From assembly GCA_017647065.1 (NCBI GenBank), contig JAGCLI010000264.1, positions 1-9,467 of the forward strand: a DNA stretch of 9,467 nt. The letters run 5' to 3'. Shown one piece after another: positions 1 to 6,085 of the stretch (the stretch's first letter is position 1; each line of letters starts with the position of its first letter). A program made the position numbers and the translations under genes. The notes under the pieces were generated by a model that searched no databases, was not told the origin of the DNA, and saw only the letters and a program-made list of their open reading frames with translations. The DNA comes from Bacteroidales bacterium (GTDB lineage: Bacteria; Bacteroidota; Bacteroidia; Bacteroidales; P3).

Positions 1-70
1 TTAGAAATATTTTTCAGTAATAGAGGTCATAAATTCTCGGGAAATATCAAGATTTTCTTGATTATTTTCG
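1..70 (-). other. Probable 5' leader of a gene beyond the left edge
   Basis: This stretch follows the promoter at 71-100 and would be the start of a transcript leaving the window on the minus strand. It contains a small hairpin at 46-62 (7-bp arms ATCAAGA/TCTTGAT, 3-nt loop). A nine-codon minus-strand ORF, ATG at 30-28 to TAA at 3-1, reads MTSITEKYF. Neither is enough to call a gene. The tiny ORF could be a leader peptide or chance in AT-rich DNA. The true downstream gene is not visible. Confidence 0.3.
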
Positions 71-100
71 CAAAGTTAGTGTTTTATATCTAAAAACAAA
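71..100 (-). promoter_or_regulatory. Bacteroidota-type promoter firing out of the left edge
   Basis: Read on the minus strand, TTTG at 100-97 is followed after 18 nt by TAACTTTG at 78-71. This fits the Bacteroidota -33/-7 consensus (TTTG, about 17-23 nt, TAnnTTTG). The -7 box is followed by C, as in the other two promoters of this window. The -33 box lies in the T-rich tail of the tRNA terminator, so one transcription unit ends exactly where the next begins. The gene it serves lies off the window. Confidence 0.5.
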
Positions 101-131
101 AAAGGAGAGACTTTATTTTGTCTCTCCTTTT
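92..131 (-). terminator. Rho-independent terminator of the tRNA gene
   Basis: A perfect 12-bp inverted repeat (100-111 with 120-131; core GGAGAGAC/GTCTCTCC) encloses an 8-nt loop. On the minus strand it is followed by a T-rich run, TTTTTTGTTTTTA including the end of the stem. It begins 7 bp after the 3' end of the tRNA, so it most likely ends the tRNA transcript. It would also end any read-through from the peptidase operon upstream. A-runs on the other side could let it work in both directions. Confidence 0.85.
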
Positions 132-138
132 CTTTGCG

Positions 139-212
139 TGGTCCCACTTGGGCTCGAACCAAGGACCCCCTGATTATGAGTCAGGTGCTCTAACCAACTG
201 AGCTATGGGACC
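139..212 (-). tRNA. tRNA with anticodon CAU (tRNA-Ile2 or elongator tRNA-Met)
   Basis: A complete 74-nt cloverleaf folds on the minus strand. The acceptor stem GGTCCCA/TGGGACC has seven pairs, the D stem is GCTC/GAGC, the anticodon stem is CCTGA/TCAGG with loop CTCATAA, and the T arm is CTTGG-TTCGAGC-CCAAG. The discriminator is A73. The anticodon CAT lies at 178-176. The 3' CCA is not encoded and must be added. It is not the initiator, because position 1:72 is a G:C pair and the anticodon stem lacks the three G:C pairs next to the loop. The C4:G69 and C5:G68 pairs match known E. coli TilS recognition features of tRNA-Ile2, and tilS lies nearby at 1504-2832. That favours Ile2, whose C34 becomes lysidine and reads AUA. 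Elongator tRNA-Met cannot be excluded from sequence alone. Confidence 0.95.
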
Positions 213-241
213 GTTTCAAGTTTAATTCCTGAAAGCGTTTG

Positions 242-273
242 CAAAAATAGCACCTTTCTTTGAATCCACCAAA
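242..273 (-). promoter_or_regulatory. Promoter of the CAU tRNA
   Basis: On the minus strand TTTG at 273-270 is followed after 20 nt by TATTTTTG at 249-242, a close match to the Bacteroidota TTTG/TAnnTTTG promoter. The -7 box ends 29 bp before the first tRNA base, which leaves a short 5' extension for RNase P to remove. It lies in the 80-bp gap between the M28 peptidase stop codon and the tRNA, so the tRNA can be expressed independently. I see no convincing terminator in that gap, so read-through from the operon is also possible. Confidence 0.6.
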
Positions 274-292
274 AAATTCTTAGACTTTTTTA

Positions 293-1507
293 TTACAAAA
301 CAATTATTTTCTTTATAAGAACCTGATTTTCATCAATTATTCTAAAGAAATAAATACCACTTTTTAAATCCTTACAATCTATTGTATTAACTCCATTTGG
401 ATTTTCTATTCTTCCTTGCTTGATAATTTGAGAAGATTGTGAATATAAAACATATTGTGTAGTAGATGAGAAGTTTCTGCAAGAGATTCTCAAATTATCT
501 TTCACTGGATTTGTCAATAAAACCACTTGTTTTGCAAAAGATTCATCTTGCTCTAAACTCACTACTCCATAATTATTATTTACGCTACATTCGTAAGCAA
601 GTGCAAAAGCCAACTTTGTAAGTTCTCTCATGTAATGATAGTTTATTGTGTTGTAAACATCTCTTTCGGTGTGATAATGTGGCGTAAATTCGTGCTCCAT
701 TAAAAAAACGCTTTTCACTCCATAAGAATAAAAACTATAAGAATCAGAAGCGTAATTATTTTCTGTTGTTTCGTTTGGTGTAAGCATAGTGTATTGTTCT
801 GCAAACTCTCGTGCCATTTGAGTAAGCTCATCACTATTGTGATAAGTTATTAAATCAAAGATATAATCAGTAGAATCGCTTTGACAATATCCTATCATAT
901 CAAGATTTATCACTGCCTTTATATCTTCTTGCCAAATAGGTGTTGAAATTTTCTCTATTCTATCCCAACTGCCTCTTAGTCCTTGCTCTTCGGCTGCAAA
1001 GAAATCTATCACAAGTGTTTTGATAGGAGAGATATTATTTTCATTTATTATTCGGGCTATTTCCAATAGTGCAGCAACTCCACTTGCATTATCGTCAGCT
1101 CCTGGTGCGAAATTAAAATAATCTTCAAAACCTTCCATATCTGAACGAGAATCATAATGAGCCATTAGATGCACCGTAGTATCTTTTGCCCATAAGCCTT
1201 GTTTTTCTCCTATTACGTTGTATTGCCAAAGAGTGTCTGCTTCGGTTAAGTACCAACCTGTTTGCAAAAGAAAAGAATCCAAAACCACCTCAAAACCATA
1301 ATTTTCCAATCTATTTTTTAAATACTCTGCCACTTGTTTTCTGTTTGGCGAATAGGCATATCGTGTAGAAAATTCTTGAAGTTCTATTACGTTTTGTCTA
1401 AGGGAATCTTGGTTGATTTGACCACAAAGATTTTTTACTTTGTTTTCTTGTGCTGAAACGCTCATTAAAAAAAATAAAGCAGTCAATAAATTTATTATTT
1501 CTTTCAT
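293..1507 (-). CDS. Secreted M28 family zinc aminopeptidase with T9SS C-terminal sorting domain
   Basis: This 404-residue protein is predicted to remove N-terminal amino acids from peptides outside the cell or at its surface. An export signal spans residues 1-19 or so (KEIIN, then LLTALFFLMSVSA). The catalytic domain (about 30-305) aligns by eye with the Vibrio leucine aminopeptidase. Expected di-zinc residues are H117 (in AHYDS, with D119 behind it), bridging D139 (GADDNASG), base E173 and ligand E174 (AAEEQGLRGS), D203 (NLDMIGY) and H279 (YHTERD). GADDNASG argues for a peptidase and not the related glutaminyl cyclases. Residues from about 325 to 404 form a small beta-rich type A T9SS domain (NPVKDNLRI, SGIYFFRI, terminal KKIIVL), normally cleaved after passage through the outer membrane. 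The ATG overlaps the tilS stop as ATGA, so the genes are probably translationally coupled. It is the last protein gene of the operon. Family and secretion route are well supported; the precise substrate is not. Confidence 0.93.
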   Translation of the reverse strand: MKEIINLLTALFFLMSVSAQENKVKNLCGQINQDSLRQNVIELQEFSTRYAYSPNRKQVAEYLKNRLENYGFEVVLDSFLLQTGWYLTEADTLWQYNVIGEKQGLWAKDTTVHLMAHYDSRSDMEGFEDYFNFAPGADDNASGVAALLEIARIINENNISPIKTLVIDFFAAEEQGLRGSWDRIEKISTPIWQEDIKAVINLDMIGYCQSDSTDYIFDLITYHNSDELTQMAREFAEQYTMLTPNETTENNYASDSYSFYSYGVKSVFLMEHEFTPHYHTERDVYNTINYHYMRELTKLAFALAYECSVNNNYGVVSLEQDESFAKQVVLLTNPVKDNLRISCRNFSSTTQYVLYSQSSQIIKQGRIENPNGVNTIDCKDLKSGIYFFRIIDENQVLIKKIIVL

Positions 1508-2832
1508 TTTTCTAACTCAATTTTTAATATATTTTTTGTTTTATTGCTTATTCGAAATCTATCGTCTATTCTCTCTCCTACCAACCACACAATTTTATCC
1601 TCACTACAAAGAATCCATTGATTTTCTTTGTCAATTATAGAATATTTATTAGCAGTAAAATAATCGCTTAATTTCTTTTCTTTCCTCATTCCAAAAGGCA
1701 CAAAACTATCTCCTTGCCTCCATTTTCTAAGCACAAGAGGAAATTTCAGCAAATCAAAATCAAGCATTGCAACATTTTTATCTTTTGAAATATTTATAAA
1801 TCTTAAATCTTTCAAAACCTCAAATTGCATTTTCAAAGGAAAAATCAATGAACCTTGATTTTGATTTATCAAATAGAAATCATTTATAGGATTTTCCTTT
1901 CTTTTTTCAATAAAAAGATATTGTCTATCCTTTACAATCCTATGGCTTTTGCTAAAAAATTGTTTGCCAGATATTTCTTCAAAACTTTGAGATATATCGT
2001 TAATATTCGCTTCATTAAATCCATATTCAGACAATATTTCGTAAAGATATATCTTCATAGGGTTAAGCAAAAGGAGTTTTGAAATATTTATTTTGATTAA
2101 GTCTTTTTCTTGTTCAATGATTTCTTGTTTTACCTTTTCTATTTCTCTGCGAAAAATAAATTCCGTATCCTTTAAGTAATCTATATCTTTTTTTAAGGCA
2201 AATTCAAAATTAGGGTTTATCTCCCTCAATACAGGAAAAAGATTATGACGAATTTTATTGCGAATAAATTTCGTTTCTGAATTAGTGGAGTCTTCAACGT
2301 ATGAGATATTATTCTTTTTTGCATAGTTTAAAATATCTTCCCTTGTAGCAAAAAGAAGGGGACGAATGATTTTATCGTTTTTTGCTTGTATTCCATGTAA
2401 TCCTGCAATGCCTGTACCTCGCAAAAGATTGATAAAAAACGTTTCTATCGAGTCATCTAAATGATGTGCAGTAGCTAAATAAGAAAATCCATATTCTTTT
2501 AAGAGAGAATCAAACCATTGATAACGCAAATCCCTTGCCGCCATTTCCAAAGAAAGCTTATTTTCTTTCATATATGAAAATGTATCAAACTCTTTCACAA
2601 AAAGCCTAACACCATTCTCCTTTGCCCAAGAGCGAACAAAAGCCTCATCTCTATTACTCTCCTCTTCTCTAAGATGAAAATTGCAATGTGCTAAAGCTAT
2701 ATCATAATTTGCTTTAAGCATTAAGTGTGCTAAAACGACAGAATCCACACCACCGCTAAGGGCAATGAGGATTCTGTCATTTTTGCAAAACAAATTATTT
2801 TCGCTTACAAAAGCTTCTAATTTTTCTTGCAT
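1504..2832 (-). CDS. tilS: tRNA(Ile)-lysidine synthase TilS
   Basis: This cytosolic enzyme joins lysine to C34 of the CAU-anticodon tRNA-Ile using ATP, which changes codon reading from AUG to AUA and charging from Met to Ile. The N-terminal PP-loop ATPase domain has the signature SGGVDS at residues 26-31. Family motifs follow: AHCNFHLR (48-55), TAHHLDDSIETFF (121-133), LLRGTGIAGLHGI (136-148), RPLL (157-160) and the DSTN...RNKIRHNLFP block (181-200). A central helical part leads to the C-terminal TilS domain, recognisable from WRQGDSF.PFGM...KKLSDYF (371-392). The length of 442 residues is normal and all key motifs are intact. The gene starts 3 bp after the DPP-IV stop and overlaps the M28 gene by 4 bp, so an essential translation gene is embedded between two secreted peptidases. 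A CAU tRNA that may be its substrate lies downstream at 139-212. Confidence 0.97.
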   Translation of the reverse strand: MQEKLEAFVSENNLFCKNDRILIALSGGVDSVVLAHLMLKANYDIALAHCNFHLREEESNRDEAFVRSWAKENGVRLFVKEFDTFSYMKENKLSLEMAARDLRYQWFDSLLKEYGFSYLATAHHLDDSIETFFINLLRGTGIAGLHGIQAKNDKIIRPLLFATREDILNYAKKNNISYVEDSTNSETKFIRNKIRHNLFPVLREINPNFEFALKKDIDYLKDTEFIFRREIEKVKQEIIEQEKDLIKINISKLLLLNPMKIYLYEILSEYGFNEANINDISQSFEEISGKQFFSKSHRIVKDRQYLFIEKRKENPINDFYLINQNQGSLIFPLKMQFEVLKDLRFINISKDKNVAMLDFDLLKFPLVLRKWRQGDSFVPFGMRKEKKLSDYFTANKYSIIDKENQWILCSEDKIVWLVGERIDDRFRISNKTKNILKIELEK

Positions 2833-2835
2833 TAT

Positions 2836-4983
2836 TTATAATTTTCTCAATATAAAATCTGTCATTAAAGTATAAAGATGATGTCTTGTATTTCCCCCAT
2901 ATATGCTGTGATTCTTGTTTGGATAAGAGAATTGTTCAAATTGTTTGTTTGCTTTTATTAAAGCAGTCATCAAATCCACAGCATTTTGGAAATGAACGTT
3001 ATCATCAGCAGTTCCATGCACTAAAAGATAGTTTCCTTTTAGTTTTTCTACGTGATTTATTGGTGAGTTGTCGTCATATCCCGAAGGATTTTCTTGTGGA
3101 GTACGCATAAAACGTTCTGTATATACATTATCGTAATATCTCCATGTAGTTACAGGAGCAACAGCTATTGCAGTTTTGAAATAATCTGCTCCTTTTGTGA
3201 TACAAAGCGTTGACATATATCCACCATAGCTCCAACCAAAAATTCCAATTCTATCTTTATCAATAAAATCTAAACTTCCAAAATATTTAGCCGCTTCTAT
3301 TTGGTCTTCGGTTTCATATTTTCCAAGCTCCATGTAAGTACATTTCTTAAATTCCTCACCTCTCATTCCTGTACCACGTCCATCAACACAAGCAACTACA
3401 TATCCTTTTTGTGCTAACATACGAAACCACATATAATCTGAAAATCTGCTTTGAGAATTTAATACTTCTTGACTTCCAGGTCCACCATATACATAGAATA
3501 ACAAAGGATATTTCTTTCCCGCTTCCATATTTGCAGGTTTAATTACCCAATAATTCAATTCATTTCCTTGACTTGTTTTGAATTTTCCAAATTCTTTTCT
3601 TTCAGCTCCATACTTTGCCAAAAGTTCTTTTTGTTCTTTGTTATCTTCTAAAACAATCAACACTTCTCCTTTGTTATTGTTGATAGTATATTGAGTAGGC
3701 GTATCGGTATTTGAAAAAGTTGAAATGTAATACTCACCATTTGCTGAGAAATCTGCTGAATATGTACCTATTTCTTTTGATATTTTCTTTATATTCTTTT
3801 TCTTATCAACAACCAAAAGCTCTCTGTTATATGCTTCTGATTGAGCTGCTGTGTAGAATATTTCTTCTGTTTTTGGATTTATATAACATATTTGGTCAAT
3901 ATCATATTTTTCTTGTGTAATAGGGTCAATACTTCTATCGTAAATACCAATTTTATACAAGTTCATATAGCCATTTCTTTCGCTTTTTAAGATAAAGTGT
4001 TTTTTATCATTAAGAAATACTACATCTTCTACTTGTTCAATATAATATTGATTTCTTTCCTCATATATTTTCTTTGGTTTAAAATCATTAGTTGAGGCAA
4101 TAAATAATTCATATTGATTTTGATGACGATTTAACTTGTGAATAAACACCTCATCATTAGGAGTCCATTGCAAACGTGGCAAATAAATATCTTTATTCAA
4201 TCCCATGTCAATGTGATTTGTTTTATCGTTTTTCAAATCATAGACAAAAATTTCTACAACTGAATTATCCTCGCCTGCTTTTGGATATTTATAAACATAT
4301 TCCTCAGGATACAAATCTCCATACATTGTCATAGAGAATTGTTTCACCTTACTTTCATCAAATTTATAGTAAGCTATTTTTTCAGAATCATTACTCCAAA
4401 AGAAACCTTTTGTAATTGCAAACTCTTCTTCGTAAACCCAATCGGTAGTTCCATTGATTATGTGATTATACTCCCCATCTGTTGTGATTTGTTTTGTTTG
4501 CATTGAAGCAATATCAAAGATAAAAATATTATTATTTGAAACGTATGCTACTTTTTGAGAGTTTGGAGAAAATTCTGCTAATCTCACTTTCTCTTTTGCA
4601 ACAGAGGTTAATTTTTTTGTTGCAATATCGTAAACAAAACAATCTGCCAAGTAAGAATGACGATAAATCATTTCAGGATTTAAAATAAGCAACACCTTAC
4701 TTTCATCTTTTGAGAATTGATAATCTACAACATATCCTTTTAGGTCTAAGCCTGAGAAATTTACAACTTCGCCTACTTTGCTTGCTTTGGCGTAATCATA
4801 TTTTTCTATTGCGTTTTGAGTCAATATACAATAGTGCTTTCCATCTTTCATTGAGCGAATACCATCAATTCCTTTACCACGGAAAGTGCCCTTTGTCCAA
4901 ATATCTTCTAATGTAATTTCTTGTTGAGAAGATGCAACTCCTCCTATTAGTAATGCTAATAATAACGTTAAGATTCTTTTCAT
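2836..4983 (-). CDS. Dipeptidyl peptidase IV (S9B serine peptidase), exported
   Basis: The enzyme releases Xaa-Pro and Xaa-Ala dipeptides from peptide N-termini. A signal peptide (KRILTLLLALLIGGVAS, cleavage near residue 19-20) sends it across the inner membrane. There is no lipobox and no T9SS domain, so a periplasmic or envelope location is likely. Residues from about 30 to 460 form the DPP-IV beta-propeller, including DWVYEEEF (181-188), whose glutamates (E186/E187 by alignment with human DPP4) bind the substrate amino terminus. The alpha/beta-hydrolase domain (about 465-715) carries the oxyanion Tyr in VYGGPGSQ (Y499), the nucleophile S585 in GWSYGGYMS, D660 in HGTADDNVH and H692 in NKNHSIYGG. 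The catalytic set is therefore complete, and 715 residues is the usual bacterial length. It starts 13 bp after the upstream hypothetical gene and ends 3 bp before tilS, as the second gene of the operon. Its products are dipeptides that could feed cytosolic peptidases. Confidence 0.96.
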   Translation of the reverse strand: MKRILTLLLALLIGGVASSQQEITLEDIWTKGTFRGKGIDGIRSMKDGKHYCILTQNAIEKYDYAKASKVGEVVNFSGLDLKGYVVDYQFSKDESKVLLILNPEMIYRHSYLADCFVYDIATKKLTSVAKEKVRLAEFSPNSQKVAYVSNNNIFIFDIASMQTKQITTDGEYNHIINGTTDWVYEEEFAITKGFFWSNDSEKIAYYKFDESKVKQFSMTMYGDLYPEEYVYKYPKAGEDNSVVEIFVYDLKNDKTNHIDMGLNKDIYLPRLQWTPNDEVFIHKLNRHQNQYELFIASTNDFKPKKIYEERNQYYIEQVEDVVFLNDKKHFILKSERNGYMNLYKIGIYDRSIDPITQEKYDIDQICYINPKTEEIFYTAAQSEAYNRELLVVDKKKNIKKISKEIGTYSADFSANGEYYISTFSNTDTPTQYTINNNKGEVLIVLEDNKEQKELLAKYGAERKEFGKFKTSQGNELNYWVIKPANMEAGKKYPLLFYVYGGPGSQEVLNSQSRFSDYMWFRMLAQKGYVVACVDGRGTGMRGEEFKKCTYMELGKYETEDQIEAAKYFGSLDFIDKDRIGIFGWSYGGYMSTLCITKGADYFKTAIAVAPVTTWRYYDNVYTERFMRTPQENPSGYDDNSPINHVEKLKGNYLLVHGTADDNVHFQNAVDLMTALIKANKQFEQFSYPNKNHSIYGGNTRHHLYTLMTDFILRKL

Positions 4984-4996
4984 GTAATTTTATTTT

Positions 4997-5929
4997 TTAA
5001 TCAACTATGTTATCAATCAATATGTCTTTATACTTCAAAAGTGGATCTATATTTTTTCTTTCAGGAGGATAAAGCGTATTTATCACCCATGTATCAATTT
5101 CATTGCTGTTTCTATATTTGTTTAGAGCAAGACGATGAACATATTCTGTCATATAAAGTCCCCATTTTGTTTTTGGATGTGCTTTATAATAGGTTTGCAA
5201 CGCTGTTTTATATTCTGGTTTTATTACGTCTTTTTCATCGTAAACAGGAGTATTCTCTAATCCCTTTGTAACAGAGAAACAAAGATATTCTATCTCTCTT
5301 GTAACAAGGTCTTCTCTAATAAAATCTGGATGTTCATTCAAAAACTCATCTCTCCAAGCGATTCTATTAAACAACTCTTGCATCGAAATATCTAATGTTG
5401 CGTGCCAATAAGGTGGAATATCGTGTTCGGCAATCCAAAGTCCACGATAATATCTATATTCTGGCGTTAACATTTCTTTAAATCTTTCATAAAGAAATGC
5501 AGGTTGCACTTCAATTGCGTAAGACGTATCTTCGTAAGACATAATTCTATATCCCCATTTACCATACTCATCTCTAAACTTTTTCATATCCTTTTTCAAA
5601 CCACCAAGCACGTGTATATCTCCGTGAACCAATGCTCTAATTTCCTCTTCCGAGAAAGTTTTGTGCAAGGTTACTGTTTTGTCATCACAAGATATTTCAT
5701 GATAATAATAAAGCAATTGATAGCCCCAATCAGCTCCATCTTTATCACCTGCAAAGGTCTCTTCAAATAATTTACACGCATCTTCAATCACGTCTCTCTC
5801 ACTAAAAGGAAGTTCACTCAATTTATAAGCAAACTCAGTTAGCTTTTCATCGTCTAATGTTTTTGTATTTTGAGCAAATAGGCTCGTTGCAAAAAACAAT
5901 AATGCTATTAAAAATAAATTGTTTCTCAT
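4997..5929 (-). CDS. Exported protein of unknown function heading the peptidase operon
   Basis: I do not recognise this 310-residue protein. Residues 1-19 are a clear signal peptide (MRNN, then LFLIALLFFATSLFA, cleaved before or at Q20), with no lipobox cysteine and no T9SS domain, so a periplasmic or envelope location is expected. The mature part looks soluble, probably mainly helical, charged and rich in Trp and Tyr: ADWGYQLLYYYHE (66-78), KWGYRIMSYED (124-134), RYYRGLWIAEHDIPPYWH (159-176), KTKWGLYMTEYVHRLALN (253-270). Residues 92-122 contain HGDIH and a Lys-rich stretch. Its three cysteines (C52, C81, C217) and histidines show no familiar catalytic spacing. It is the first gene after the promoter at 5967-5999 and lies 13 bp from the DPP-IV gene, so co-expression is very likely. 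It could be a partner or stability factor for a secreted peptidase, but that is inference from position only. Confidence 0.85.
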   Translation of the reverse strand: MRNNLFLIALLFFATSLFAQNTKTLDDEKLTEFAYKLSELPFSERDVIEDACKLFEETFAGDKDGADWGYQLLYYYHEISCDDKTVTLHKTFSEEEIRALVHGDIHVLGGLKKDMKKFRDEYGKWGYRIMSYEDTSYAIEVQPAFLYERFKEMLTPEYRYYRGLWIAEHDIPPYWHATLDISMQELFNRIAWRDEFLNEHPDFIREDLVTREIEYLCFSVTKGLENTPVYDEKDVIKPEYKTALQTYYKAHPKTKWGLYMTEYVHRLALNKYRNSNEIDTWVINTLYPPERKNIDPLLKYKDILIDNIVD

Positions 5930-5966
5930 TTTTTATTTATTTTTTTCTTTATTTTATTCTTTGGTG

Positions 5967-5999
5967 CAAAGATAATACAAATTTGTTAGATTACATCAA
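5967..5999 (-). promoter_or_regulatory. Promoter of the peptidase/tilS operon
   Basis: On the minus strand TTG at 5999-5997 is followed after 22 nt by TATCTTTG at 5974-5967, within the range known for Bacteroidota promoters. The -7 box ends 37 bp before the ATG of the 310-residue gene. The leader is A-rich with almost no G or C and has no Shine-Dalgarno, as usual in the phylum. The -7 box overlaps a short palindrome at 5959-5971 (CTTTG-GTG-CAAAG), which could be an operator or a 5'-end hairpin. Upstream lies the phased repeat region at 6001-6085. Confidence 0.6.
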
Positions 6000-6000
6000 T

Positions 6001-6085
6001 AAAATAAATCAAAGAAATATTTTTTTAAAACAAAGAGTTTAGAAATTATTTCTTTGATTTATTTTTTTATTTCTTTGATTTTTTT
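6001..6085 (-). repeat. AT-rich inverted and phased repeat between the 937-residue gene and the operon promoter
   Basis: A perfect 19-bp inverted repeat pairs 6001-6019 with 6047-6065 around a 27-nt loop. Within and beside it, the five-base box CAAAG (or its complement CTTTG) recurs at exactly 21-bp steps: 6010, 6031, 6052 and 6073. The first two are in one orientation and the last two in the other. A 13-bp version, ATTTCTTTGATTT, occurs directly at 6048-6060 and 6069-6081 and inverted at 6006-6018. Runs of seven T at 6020-6026 and 6062-6068 are 42 bp apart, in the same phase. The repeat starts right at the stop codon of the upstream gene. It may act as that gene's terminator or RNA 3'-end hairpin, as curved DNA, or as binding sites for a regulator of the downstream promoter. 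The stem is nearly all A/U, so it would be a weak terminator. Confidence 0.7.

Noticed and set aside
1..30. Nine-codon minus-strand ORF as a real gene
   Set aside because: Too short to judge, and no ribosome-binding feature or conserved composition is visible. Kept only as a remark on the leader.
139..212. Initiator tRNA-fMet
   Set aside because: It has a G1:C72 pair and anticodon stem CCTGA/TCAGG. Initiators lack a normal 1:72 pair and carry three G:C pairs next to the anticodon loop.
275..295. Terminator directly after the M28 gene
   Set aside because: The A-run and T-run here can pair only weakly and lack a GC stem, so I do not call a terminator.
293..1507. Glutaminyl cyclase instead of M28 aminopeptidase
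   Set aside because: The GADDNASG motif with bridging Asp and the full set of two-zinc ligands match aminopeptidases, whereas cyclases differ at this motif and bind one zinc.
6001..6085. CRISPR array or insertion-sequence end
   Set aside because: Repeat units are too short and degenerate, there are no unique spacers of constant size, no cas or transposase gene, and no target-site duplication.
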